Assembly: GCF_004364645.1 (NCBI RefSeq)
Contig: NZ_SOAW01000001.1
Span: 930,001-994,000 of the forward strand
Direction: 5' to 3'
Source of the DNA: Naumannella halotolerans
Lineage (GTDB): Bacteria; Actinomycetota; Actinomycetes; Propionibacteriales; Propionibacteriaceae
DNA: 64,000 nt
Part shown: piece by piece, positions 8,255 to 17,011 of the stretch
Position numbering within the stretch: the stretch's first letter is position 1
How the letters are laid out: every line of letters begins with the position of its first letter
Made by a program: the position numbers and the translations under genes
The notes under the pieces: model-generated
Seen by the model: the letters and a program-made list of their open reading frames with translations, nothing else
The model's database searches: none
Told to the model about the DNA's origin: nothing

Positions 8255-9055
8255 TCAGCCGACGACGCTGAGCGATGGCTTGATCTCGGCGTCGGAACCG
8301 ATCTCACCGAATCCGAAGTCGATCAGATCCATGGCTGCCACCGCGTAGCGGGCCAGGGCGAGATCCAGTACCGCCGGATCGGCGCCGAGCGGCTGCCCGA
8401 TCGCGACCGCCCCGAGTCGCTGCGCCTGACGGGCGCAGGCCAACCAGCTCTGATCGCTGGACAGACTGAGGGAGCCGACCGCAATGTGTCGACGTCCCTG
8501 CTCGCGCAAGGTGGCGATGGCTTCGGACACCGCGGCCGGACCGGACTCGGTGAAGACCGGCACCGCGGGCAGCTTGTGGTGCTGCCCCCACTGCCGGGCT
8601 CGTCGGGCGAGCAACGAGGCTCCCCGGGAGTCGGGCTGGCCATCGGCCAGGAGGACCAGGCCGTCCAGTTCGCTGACTCCCCGACGCCGAACTGCCAGAC
8701 GCAGCTGGGTATCGACCTGGTTGAGCAGCCCCGCCTCCGGGCCGATCGGGCCCGCAACGGCGGTCCGGATCTGCGGGTGGGTGGCGGCGGTCCGCTGGAC
8801 CAGTTCACTCACGCGCGGGTCGGTGACGAACGGGCTGGACAACAACAGGGGGACGAAGGCGATCTCCTTGACTCCGGACTTGGCCAGATAGGAGACCACC
8901 TGCGGGCCGGTCGGGGGACAGTGATCGAGGAACGCAGCCTGCACATCAAGATCGGGACGCATCTGCTGCAGCCCCACACGCATCGCGTGGGTGACCTGGT
9001 TGACCTGGGTATCAGAGCTGCCAGCGGCCAAGAGGACCAGTGTGGGTGCGTTCAT
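8255..9055 (-). CDS. CbiX/sirohydrochlorin chelatase-like protein lacking catalytic histidines
   Basis: A 266-residue protein with two tandem CbiX-like halves. True sirohydrochlorin chelatases carry a metal-binding His in the first strand (HGS) and another after the PLLLS strand. Here the corresponding segments read LLAAGSSD and PLLLSSPFVTD, so both histidines are missing. The fold is recognisable from VPLLLSSPF, GSLSLSSDQ and the repeated architecture. It is therefore unlikely to insert metal in the usual way and may have another role. The start at 9055 was picked because the family begins with this strand; the reading frame is open further upstream. An A+T-rich stretch at 9096-9135 with imperfect repeats is probably its promoter. 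No siroheme or cobalamin genes are nearby. Confidence 0.7.
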   Translation of the reverse strand: MNAPTLVLLAAGSSDTQVNQVTHAMRVGLQQMRPDLDVQAAFLDHCPPTGPQVVSYLAKSGVKEIAFVPLLLSSPFVTDPRVSELVQRTAATHPQIRTAVAGPIGPEAGLLNQVDTQLRLAVRRRGVSELDGLVLLADGQPDSRGASLLARRARQWGQHHKLPAVPVFTESGPAAVSEAIATLREQGRRHIAVGSLSLSSDQSWLACARQAQRLGAVAIGQPLGADPAVLDLALARYAVAAMDLIDFGFGEIGSDAEIKPSLSVVG

Positions 9056-9095
9056 GGGGCCAACTCTCGCGGTTCGGACAGGCGTCCACAAGCTG

Positions 9096-9135
9096 AGATA
9101 CCAAAATATGAGATTGCGTATCAAATACTGGGATT
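9096..9135 (-). promoter_or_regulatory. A+T-rich upstream region of the chelatase-like gene
   Basis: A locally A+T-rich stretch containing two similar blocks, ATACCAAAATATGAG and GTATCAAATACTGGG. This is the only such stretch between the gene and the repeat array, so it is a likely promoter or operator. No regulator is identified. Confidence 0.3.
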
Positions 9136-9270
9136 AGACGCACCAGGCCGCGGGTTTGGGACGTGAGAAATGTCTGCCGATCGAGTGCAGGATCCGGGAT
9201 TCGGTCCAAGTCCCGGGGCAAATTGCAGCTGTTCCGAGGTGCTCGCCGCTCGTGCTGAGCGTCGCCGGAG

Positions 9271-9510
9271 GGCTCGGTGCGTGGGCCCGGTGGTGCGAGG
9301 GGGTCGGTGCGTGGGCCCGGTGGTGCGAGGGGGTTGCTGCGTGGGCCCGGTGGTGCGAGGGGGTTGCTGCGTGGGCCCGGTGGTGTGAGGTGCTCGGTGC
9401 GTGGGCCCGGTGGTGTGAGGTGCTCGGTGCGTGGGCCCGGTGGTGTGAGGTGCTCGGTGCGTGGGCCCGGTGGTGTGAGGTGCTCGGTGCGCGGGGTCGG
9501 CGGTGCCGGG
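9271..9510. repeat. 30-bp minisatellite, seven full units plus a degenerate one
   Basis: Seven consecutive 30-bp units (9271-9480) and a diverged eighth (9481-9510). Every unit contains GTGCGTGGGCCCGGTGGTG or a close variant. The period is a multiple of three, so several frames stay open through it and give artificial proline/threonine- or glycine-rich peptides. It lies just beyond the stop codon of the YihY-family gene, whose own tail is also repeat-built. Confidence 0.85.
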
Positions 9511-9526
9511 CCGTCGTTGTCCGGGC

Positions 9527-10801
9527 TCAGTGGGTCCGGGGGTGTCCATTGCCCAGTGGTGCCGCGTCGTCGGGATGGGTGGTGTCGCGGTTGCTGGTGT
9601 CGCGGTTGCTGGTGTCGCGGTTGCTGGTGTCGGGATGAGTGCCGCTGTCAGGTTTGGTCGTCTCGGGGTTCGATGGTGACGACGCCCCGGGGGCCGCGCG
9701 GGCGGTGCGACCGCACTCGTCCTCGTCGGTGGAGCCGGAGACGTCTGCGTCGGTGGGGTGCGCGTCGTTGGGGCCGGAGATGTCTGCGTCGTTGGGGCCG
9801 GAGATGTCTGCGTCGTTGGGGCCGGAGATGTCTGCGTCGGTGGGGTTCGAGTCGGTGGGGTTCGAGTCGGTGGGGTTCGAGTCGGTGGGGTCCGAGTCCT
9901 CGGCGTTCGGGTCGGCGGTGCTCGGATCGGTTTCACCGGAGCCGGTGTCGGGGTCGGCCAGCGGGGAGATCGCGGAGTTCAGCGAGGCGCCGATCAGGAT
10001 CGCCAGCGACATCAGGTAGAGCCACAGCAGAAGGGCGATCGGGGCGGCCAGGGGTCCGTAGATGGAGGTGGAGTCACTGCTGATCGCCAGCACCACGCGC
10101 AGCAACTGGCTGCCGAACACCCACATGAGCACGGTCCAGACGGCGCCGGGCAGATGGCCGATCCAACGCTCGCGGCGCGGCACCGCGACGAAGAACATCG
10201 TGGTCACCATGGCCAGCAATCCCAGACCGACGACGGGCCAGTAGAGGTCGACCAACCACTCCAGTCTCGTCGGCAACAGGTCGGCAATCAGTTGCGGTCC
10301 GCTGAGCATCAGCGGAATCAAGATCGCGCCGGCGATCAGCATCGCCAGGAATGCCAGGAAACTGAGTGCCCGCTGGCGGACGAAACCGCGGTTCTCCAGG
10401 CCGTACATCAAGGTCACCGTCTCGATCAGTACCGCGATCGCCCGCGACCCCGTCCACAAGGCGATCACGAAACCGATGGAGACCACGTCGAATCGGCCGG
10501 AGGACAACACCTCATCGATCGTCGGCGCGATCAGGCTGTCGATCGTCTCGCTGGTGAGGAACTGTTCGGCGATGCCGAGGATCTGGTCACGGATCTCGTC
10601 GATCGTCGCCGGCTCGAACCGATTCACGGCGAAGCCGATCATGCCCACCAGGGCGAAGACGATCGGCGGCAGCGAGAGCAGGGCGAAGAAGGCCGACTCG
10701 GCAGCCAGTCCGATCATTCGGAAGCTGATGCAGTCGTGGATCACCTGCACGGTCACCGACCACGCGCGCCGGGGCAGCTTGGCGAGGGCGGCGCGGATCA
10801 C
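9527..10801 (-). CDS. YihY/BrkB-family membrane protein with repetitive C-terminal tail
   Basis: Integral membrane protein of the YihY/UPF0761 family (formerly annotated RNase BN), function uncertain. About 280 N-terminal residues form six membrane helices with the family patterns AAESAFFALLSLPP, GSRAIAVLIE and the closing YGPLAAPIALLLWLYL. After that comes about 140 residues of low-complexity acidic tail made of short repeats (DSNPT, DADISGPN, TSNRD) that mirror 15- and 24-bp DNA repeats. The GTG at 10801 starts right before the amphipathic helix typical of the family. The frame is open to an ATG at 11029, but that extension is Pro/Arg-rich and unlike the family. Another gene of this family lies at 55332-56537. 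Confidence 0.82.
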   Translation of the reverse strand: MIRAALAKLPRRAWSVTVQVIHDCISFRMIGLAAESAFFALLSLPPIVFALVGMIGFAVNRFEPATIDEIRDQILGIAEQFLTSETIDSLIAPTIDEVLSSGRFDVVSIGFVIALWTGSRAIAVLIETVTLMYGLENRGFVRQRALSFLAFLAMLIAGAILIPLMLSGPQLIADLLPTRLEWLVDLYWPVVGLGLLAMVTTMFFVAVPRRERWIGHLPGAVWTVLMWVFGSQLLRVVLAISSDSTSIYGPLAAPIALLLWLYLMSLAILIGASLNSAISPLADPDTGSGETDPSTADPNAEDSDPTDSNPTDSNPTDSNPTDADISGPNDADISGPNDADISGPNDAHPTDADVSGSTDEDECGRTARAAPGASSPSNPETTKPDSGTHPDTSNRDTSNRDTSNRDTTHPDDAAPLGNGHPRTH

Positions 10802-11041
10802 CGCTCGATTGTCGCAGGGCAGCGCCGCCCGCGGGGTGGGCGCGCCGAGGATCGGTGCGGGTGGCCGGTCCGTCCGCGGCCTCGACCCGGCGTGGCTGGT
10901 GCCCCGGGGTGCGGGGTGGCCTGTGTCGGGGCTGCAGGGATGCGGGAAGGTGAACGATCGTTGCCGCCGCACCCTTGGCTGCCGCGAGGGATTGTCGGGG
11001 TTGCTTCCTGAAATCTCCACCGGTCTCATGGAATGAACAAA

Positions 11042-11060
11042 CTCTAGTTACAAACTAGAG
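11042..11060. promoter_or_regulatory. Palindromic operator candidate before the monooxygenase operon
   Basis: CTCTAGTTACAAACTAGAG is a perfect 8-bp inverted repeat with a 3-bp spacer, ending one base before an ATG at 11062. Its position upstream of the long plus-strand operon suggests a dimeric repressor site. No regulator gene is adjacent. Confidence 0.5.
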
Positions 11061-11061
11061 A

Positions 11062-11998
11062 ATGCGTACAGACCTCAACGGGTACGGGCCCCGACGTACA
11101 GCTCGGACTGGCGATCGGGTCCCACCTGGATCCGGGCCAGTGGCGTGACCTCGCTGCCGCGGCCGAGCTTGCGCACCTCTCCTTCCTGATCATCGAACCC
11201 GGATCGGGGCGATCGCGCCTCGACCCGTTGCTGGTCGCCTCGCTGCTCGCACCGCTGACCTTCACGGTCGCGGTGGTGCCGAAGGTCCAGGTGACCCACC
11301 TGGAGCCGTTCCACATCTCGAAGGCGCTGGCCACCATCGACCACCTGAGCGCCTGGCGTGGCGCGCCCCGCGCCGGCTGGGTGGTCGATGTCGACACCAC
11401 CGACGCGGCCGCCGAGATCGTCGGGCTCCGCCCGGCGCCGTCACCGGACGAGGCCTGGGAGGAGGCAGCCGAGGTCGCCGATGTGGTGCAGCGGTTGTGG
11501 GACTCCTGGGAGGCCGATGCCGAGATCCGCGACGTGGCGACAGGCCGGTTCATCGACCGGGACAAACTCCACTACGTGGACTTCGAGGGCCGCCACTTCA
11601 GCGTCAAGGGTCCGTCGATCACCCCGGCACCACCGCAGCGCCAGCCGGTCACCTTCGTCGCAGCCGGCGTGGACACCGCACCGGTCCAGGAGTTCGCCGA
11701 CATCCTGCTGGTCGACGAGGACACCGTCGAGACGACCACCGATGGCCGCCGGACGGTGCTCGACCTCACCGTCGACCCCGACCGCCCGCTGCTGGAACAG
11801 CTCCCGGTCGGGCACCCCCACGCCGGGTTGAACTTGCGGGCCGAGGACCCCTTCGCCCTGCTCGACCTGCTGGTCGACAGCGCAGCGGAACTGCAGACCG
11901 CGGGGCTGGCGACCGGCAGTGCGCTGAGTCTGCGTCAGCGCTTCGGGCTGCCGCCGGCGGTCAACCGTTACGTAGAGAACCACTCCATCACTGCCTGA
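11062..11998 (+). pseudogene. Luciferase-like flavin monooxygenase, apparent 5' frameshift
   Basis: A short member of the luciferase-like (LLM) flavin-dependent oxidoreductases. The intact frame covers about 11048 to 11998 and contains the family-like strand and helix segments (HLDPGQWRDLAAAAELAHLS, then VTHLEPFHISKALATIDHLS and WRGAPRAGWVV). No usable start codon opens this frame upstream of the homologous region; the first is a TTG at 11228, which would remove the first strand. An ATG at 11062 lies in another frame and stops at 11146. One extra base somewhere in 11080-11100, in a G/C run, would explain this. It is first in an operon of monooxygenase and transporter genes and is followed after 7 bp by a second monooxygenase. 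A sequencing error is as likely as true decay. Confidence 0.65.
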
Positions 11999-12005
11999 GG
12001 GACCC

Positions 12006-13367
12006 ATGACCGACGAACTTCGACCAGTCCACCTGGCCGCCCACTTCCCGGGTGTGAACCATCACACCGTGTGGTCCGATCCGCGTTCGGGCAGCCACAT
12101 CGACTTCGACTCCTTCGTCCAGCTCGCTCGCACCGCCGAACGGGGCCTGTTCGACTTCTTCTTCCTCGCCGAAGGACTCCGGCTGCGCGAACGTGCCGGC
12201 AGGATCCACGACCTCGACGTGGTCGGCCGTCCCGACACCCTGCCGGTGCTGACCGGGCTGGCTGCGGTCACCGACCGGATCGGGCTGATCGGGACGATCA
12301 ACGCGACCTTCAACGAACCGGCCGACCTCGCCCGCCAGTTCGCCACCCTCGACCTGCTGAGCAACGGGCGTGCGGGGTGGAACGTGGTCACCTCCGCCGA
12401 CGCCTTCACCGGTGAGAACTTCCGTCGCGGCGGCTATCTCGACCTCGCCGACCGCTACGTCCGCGCCGCCGACCAGGTCGCTGCGGTACGCCAGTTCTGG
12501 GACTCCCGGCTGCCCTGTGCCGAGGACCTGGTCGTCCGGCACAGCCCGCAGTTCGACATCCGCGGCCGCTTCGACACCCCGCGCCCGGTACAGGGGCACC
12601 CGGTGGTGCTGCAGGCCGGCGACTCCGCCGACGGCCGCGACTTCGGTGCCCGTACCGCCGACGGGATCTTCGCCCGTTGGTGGGAGACCGCCGAACAGCG
12701 ACGGGATTCCTATGCCGACTTCAAGTCTCGGGCATCCGGCTTCGGTCGCGATCCCGAACACCTGAAGATCTTCCCCGGGGTCTCGATCGCCCTCGGCGAC
12801 AGCCAGGCTGAGGCCGAGCACAACGACTACCTGATCCGGAAGGGGCAGATCACCCCGCAGACCGCTCTGGCGCTGCTGAGTCATGTCTGGAACCGCGATC
12901 TCTCCGATCTCGACCCCGACGGTCCGTTGCCCAGCTTCGACCCCGATGTCGATCGGCCGGCGCTGGTGCAGGGTCTGTCGCGGCGCAATGACGCCGGTGA
13001 CCTGGCACAGCGCTACCGGACGATTGCTGAGGAGAAGAACCTGTCGATCCGCGAATTGATCATCGAGGTCTCGGCGTCACGCACTTTCGTCGGCACACCC
13101 CGAACGGTGGCGCGGGCGCTCAGCGATGCGATCCAGGACCGACAGGCCGACGGTTTCATCCTCGTACCGCATCTGACCCCCTCCGGGCTGGACGAGGTCG
13201 TCGACAAGGTCGTACCGGAGTTGCAGGATCTCGGCGTCTACCGCACCGAGTACCCCGGTTCCACGCTCCGGGAGAACCTTGGCCTGCCGCCAGCCGGGCT
13301 GCTGCCCGAGGCCGATCCCGCCGCCCATCGGGTCGGTGCACCGGCGAACGAACGCGGAGTGGCCTGA
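12006..13367 (+). CDS. NtaA/SnaA/DszA-family FMN-dependent monooxygenase
   Basis: Flavin-dependent monooxygenase of 453 residues, the usual length of the nitrilotriacetate/pristinamycin/dibenzothiophene-sulfone monooxygenase group. These enzymes use reduced FMN from a partner reductase to oxidise an organic substrate. Visible signatures include DFDSFVQLARTAERGLFDF, the NEPADLARQFATLDLLSNGR motif, GWNVVTS and the downstream FRRGGYL. The substrate cannot be told from the sequence. It follows the first monooxygenase by 7 bp and precedes a binding-protein transporter, while two flavin reductases lie at the operon's end, so all parts needed for a two-component oxygenase are present. Confidence 0.88.
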   Translation: MTDELRPVHLAAHFPGVNHHTVWSDPRSGSHIDFDSFVQLARTAERGLFDFFFLAEGLRLRERAGRIHDLDVVGRPDTLPVLTGLAAVTDRIGLIGTINATFNEPADLARQFATLDLLSNGRAGWNVVTSADAFTGENFRRGGYLDLADRYVRAADQVAAVRQFWDSRLPCAEDLVVRHSPQFDIRGRFDTPRPVQGHPVVLQAGDSADGRDFGARTADGIFARWWETAEQRRDSYADFKSRASGFGRDPEHLKIFPGVSIALGDSQAEAEHNDYLIRKGQITPQTALALLSHVWNRDLSDLDPDGPLPSFDPDVDRPALVQGLSRRNDAGDLAQRYRTIAEEKNLSIRELIIEVSASRTFVGTPRTVARALSDAIQDRQADGFILVPHLTPSGLDEVVDKVVPELQDLGVYRTEYPGSTLRENLGLPPAGLLPEADPAAHRVGAPANERGVA

Positions 13368-13421
13368 GCCGCTGCAGCGGCTGTTGCCGACGAACACCCG
13401 AGCGCAGCGATCACGACCAAC

Positions 13422-13493
13422 ACGACACGAGTACCCGGAACGACACGGGTACCCGGCACGACACGAGTACCCGGCACGACACGACTACCCGGC
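13422..13493. repeat. Four 18-bp tandem repeats
   Basis: Four head-to-tail 18-bp units of the form ACGACACGAGTACCCGGC with one or two differences each, filling most of the gap between the monooxygenase and the lipoprotein gene. They end 31 bp before the start codon of the latter. Confidence 0.85.
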
Positions 13494-13524
13494 AATGACC
13501 CACTCCCTGAGACAAGGACCCGAG

Positions 13525-15120
13525 ATGACCCGATTCGCCCGACCTGCCATCGGCGCAGTCAGTGCAAGCCTGCTGATCCTGGCCGTGGCCGGCTGTGCCG
13601 GTGGATCCACGGCGGCCGACGAACCGGACGCCGACAATGCCTTCAGCTTCGCCCTGGCCTCCGATCCGAGCTGCCTGAACCCCGGGTCGCCGGCAACAAC
13701 GATGCGGCCTACCCGTCGCGGCAGCTGGTCGACTCGCTCACCGACCAGGATCCCGAGACCGGTGAGATCGTGCCCTGGCTGGCCGAGTCGTTCGAGGCCA
13801 ATGACGATGCGACCGAGTACACCTTCCACCTGCGCGAGGGTGTCACCTTCTCCGACGGCACCCCGCTGACCGCCGAGATCGTGAAGCAGAACTTCGACGA
13901 GGTGATCGCCAACGGTGCCGAGCAACCGACCTCCCTGCAGTTCCTCACCGACTACGCCGAGACCGAGGTGGTCGACGAGCTGACCGCCAAGGTGATCTTC
14001 GACGAGCCCAATGCGCCGTTCCTGCAAGCCACGGCCAGCCACTTCCTCGGCCTGCTCGCACCGTCGTCGCTGGAGACCGCACCGGCCGACCGCTGCCAGG
14101 ACAATCTGATCGGCACCGGGCCGTTCGTCCTTGATCACTACACACCGAACACCGAGGTGGTGGAGACCCGGCGTGAGGACTACGCCTGGGGTTCGTCACT
14201 GTGGGAGGACAAAGACACCGCCGCGGCCAGCTCGCAGCTCGAGTTCAAGATCATTCCCGAATCCGGGGTACGTACCGGATCGCTCAGGTCGGGTCAGGTG
14301 GATGCGATCGGCGGCGTGCCGGCACAGGACGAGGAGAACCTGGCGAGCAGCGGCTTCACGATCCAGTCCCGGGCCAACCCGGGGCAGGTGTTCAGCTGGA
14401 CGGTCAACACGAACCGGCCGATCACCGCCGATCCGTTGGTACGCCAGGCCATCTCCAAGGCGGTCGACCGACAGGCCGTGGTCGATGCGGTGCTCAGTCC
14501 CTCCTTCCCCGTGGCGACCTCGACCCTGGCGGCAACCACCCCCGGATGGACCGACCTGTCGGCGCAACTGACCACCGACGTGGCCGCGGCGAACCAACTG
14601 CTCGACGAGGCCGGCTGGGTACCCGGTGCCGACGGCATCCGGGAGAAGGACGGCCAGCGGCTGAGCCTGAAGGCGATCTGGGCGACCAACTTCAATCCGA
14701 ACCAACCGGCACTGGAACTGCTGCAGCAGCAGCTGCGTACGGTGGGCGTGGAGGTCGAACTGAGCCAGTTCGAGATCGGCCAGTTGCGGGAGGTCCAGGC
14801 CACCGGCGACTTCGACCTCAGCTGGGGCAACAGCACCCGCCCGGACCCCGACATCCTGCGCAGCATCTACTACGGCAATGCCGATCTCGGGATCGACGAC
14901 GACCAGCTCGCCGAGGCGATCGCCACCGAGGTCTCCACCGCCGACACCGAGGTCCGTTACGAGGCGGCGGCGACCGCCCCAGCGGATCATCGTCGAACAG
15001 GCCTACGGCATCCCGGTCTTCGAGCTCACCACCGTGCTCGGCCTGGCCGAGGGAGTCCAGGGTGTGCGCTTCGACTCCTACTCCCGGTTGCAGCTGCACG
15101 GGGCGAAGGCCGAAGGCTGA
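13525..15120 (+). pseudogene. Dipeptide-type ABC substrate-binding lipoprotein, two apparent frameshifts
   Basis: Extracytoplasmic solute-binding protein of family 5 (DppA/OppA type), tethered by a lipid at the cysteine of the lipobox VAGC. The ATG at 13525 has AAGGA about seven bases before it. The frame is lost twice. Near 13681-13688 (CCCGGG) one base seems missing, after which the protein resumes as AGNNDAAYPSRQLVDSLTD. Near 14975-14982 (GCCCC) one base seems extra, after which the C terminus resumes as QRIIVEQAYGIPVFELT and ends at 15120. Otherwise the full-length family pattern is preserved, including the FHLREGVTFSDGTPLTAE motif. Either the gene is recently inactivated or the assembly has homopolymer errors. 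The permease start overlaps its stop codon. Confidence 0.8.
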
Positions 15121-16064
15121 TGCTGCTCCGTCAGCTCGGATTGCGCATCCTGCAGGCGATCGGTGTCCTCTGGGCGGCCTACACGGTGGCCTTCGCGGTG
15201 CTCTACGCACTGCCCGGGGATCCGGCCGCGATCATCGCCGGCGGTGGTGATTCCGGGACTCAGGTGAGTGAGCAGGCCGTGGCCGAACTCCGGGCACGGT
15301 ACGGCCTCGACCGGCCGATCTGGGTGCAGTACCTCGACGGTCTCGCCCATGCCGTGCGCGGTGATCTCGGGCAGTCGATGCGCATCGGCTCGGTCAGCGA
15401 GGCGATCGTCCAGGCCGTTCCGGCAACCGCGCAGATCGCCGGTCTGGCGATCGTGATGTCGATCATCGGTGGTGCCGGTCTGGCCCTGCTGGCGAGCTAC
15501 CTGCGCTCACCGCTGCTGCGCCAGCTGCTGTTGTCGTTGCCGTCGTTGGGGGTCTCGGTCCCGAGCTTCTGGTTGGCACTGCTGTTGTTGCAGGTGTTCT
15601 CCTTCCGGCTCGGTTGGTTCCCCGCATTCGGCAATGACGGATTCGGCAGTCTGATCCTGCCGTCGCTGACCCTGGCCGCGCTCGGGTCGGCCCTGATCGG
15701 GCAGATCTTCGCGCGCAGCCTGCTGGCCGAGCAACGGGCCGGTTATGTCGCCACCGCGAAGGCGAAGGGGGTCTCCGCGATCGGCATCCATCTTCGCCAC
15801 GTCGCGCGCAATGCGGCCCTGCCGTCGCTGACCTTGCTGGGGGTCCTGGTCAGCCAGTTCCTGGCCGGCGCAGTGGTCACCGAGACGGTGTTCTCCCGTA
15901 CCGGTCTGGGGCAGTTGACCACCCAGGCCGTCACCACCCAGGACATCCCGCTGGCACTGGGGATCGTCGTCTTCGGGGCCGCCGTCGTGGTGGTCACCAC
16001 GCTGATCGTCGACCTCGTCTATCCGTTGCTCGATCCCAGGGTCTCCACCGGAGGTGCCCGATGA
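15120..16064 (+). CDS. ABC transporter permease, DppB type
   Basis: First membrane subunit of a dipeptide/opine-type importer, 314 residues with six predicted helices. It has the N-terminal family pattern (VLYALPGDPAAII ... LRARYGLDRPIWVQYLDGL) and the cytoplasmic EAA loop (YVATAKAKGVSAIGIHLRHV) that contacts the ATPase. The ATG overlaps the TGA of the binding-protein gene by one base, indicating translational coupling. Confidence 0.92.
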   Translation: MLLRQLGLRILQAIGVLWAAYTVAFAVLYALPGDPAAIIAGGGDSGTQVSEQAVAELRARYGLDRPIWVQYLDGLAHAVRGDLGQSMRIGSVSEAIVQAVPATAQIAGLAIVMSIIGGAGLALLASYLRSPLLRQLLLSLPSLGVSVPSFWLALLLLQVFSFRLGWFPAFGNDGFGSLILPSLTLAALGSALIGQIFARSLLAEQRAGYVATAKAKGVSAIGIHLRHVARNAALPSLTLLGVLVSQFLAGAVVTETVFSRTGLGQLTTQAVTTQDIPLALGIVVFGAAVVVVTTLIVDLVYPLLDPRVSTGGAR

Positions 16065-17011
16065 GTTTCCTCAGTCTTCGTGAACATCGACCGCCGCTGC
16101 AGACGATCGACGGAGAACCGCAGGTGTGCGGTCCGGCCGGGGCCGAGCCGAGCGCCGCCGAACGATCACCGAGGCCGGCTCGGCGCTGGTCCGTACCTCC
16201 GCGCCTGCGGTCGTTGATCACCGCGCCGACGGTGATCATCGCCGTGGCCTGGTTGGCCATGATCATCATCGCCGCGATCCGGCCGACCTGGTTCACTGCG
16301 GTCGACCCCTATGCGGTGGTCGGGCCGAACCTGTCCGGGCCGTCGGCACAGCACATCTTCGGCACCGACCAGATCGGTCGCGATCTCTTCGCCCGGGTGG
16401 TCCACGGCGCCGGGCTGACCGTGCAGGCGACGGTGATCGCCGTCGGGGTCGGGATCGTGCTCGGGTCGTTGATCGGCCTGCTGGCCGGCGCGTTGGGCGG
16501 TTGGGCCGACTCACTGCTGATGCGTGGTGTGGACGTGATCTTGTCGATTCCCGGTCTGTTGCTGTCCCTGGCGATCATCACCGTCCTCGGCTACGGCACG
16601 CTCAACGTCGCGATCGCCGTCGGACTGGGGTCGGTGGCGACCTGTGCCCGGGTGATGCGCTCGGAGGTGCTGCGGGTACGGGTCAGCGTCTACGTCGAGG
16701 CGGCCCGCTCCTGCGGGGTACGACCGATCGGTGTGCTCTTCCGGCACATCCTGCCGAATGCGGCCGGGCCGGTGATCGTGCTCGCCGTCCTGGATTTCGG
16801 CACCGCGATGCTGGCGGTGTCCTCGCTGAGCTTCCTCGGCCACGGGGCCAAACCACCGGCGCCGGAATGGGGCTCACTGGTCTCGGCCGGACGTGACTTC
16901 CTGGACACCGGATGGTGGCTGACCACCCTGCCGGGTCTGGTGGTCGCCCTGACCGTCCTGGCAGCGAACCGGCTGGCCCGTCATCTCGAAGGATCGGAGC
17001 GAACGGTATGA
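16061..17011 (+). CDS. ABC transporter permease, DppC type
   Basis: Second membrane subunit of the same importer, 316 residues. A variable N-terminal 50 residues precede the first helix; the periplasmic GTDQIGRDLFARVVHG motif and the EAA loop (YVEAARSCGVRPIGVLFRHI) are classical DppC features. It overlaps the preceding permease by four bases (ATGA) and the following ATPase gene in the same manner. Confidence 0.92.
   Translation: MSFLSLREHRPPLQTIDGEPQVCGPAGAEPSAAERSPRPARRWSVPPRLRSLITAPTVIIAVAWLAMIIIAAIRPTWFTAVDPYAVVGPNLSGPSAQHIFGTDQIGRDLFARVVHGAGLTVQATVIAVGVGIVLGSLIGLLAGALGGWADSLLMRGVDVILSIPGLLLSLAIITVLGYGTLNVAIAVGLGSVATCARVMRSEVLRVRVSVYVEAARSCGVRPIGVLFRHILPNAAGPVIVLAVLDFGTAMLAVSSLSFLGHGAKPPAPEWGSLVSAGRDFLDTGWWLTTLPGLVVALTVLAANRLARHLEGSERTV

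Noticed and set aside
9271-9510. CRISPR array
   Set aside because: Units are contiguous without unique spacers. The same holds for the arrays at 37931-38050 and 51751-51982.
9121-9936. Pro/Thr-rich minus-strand frame through the 30-bp array
   Set aside because: The period of 30 keeps frames open automatically; composition is pure repeat and no start signal is seen.
13770-16064. Single 764-residue binding-protein/permease fusion
   Set aside because: The junction peptide is unlike either family. It results from a frame loss near 14980 reading into the permease gene; the permease has its own overlapping ATG at 15120.
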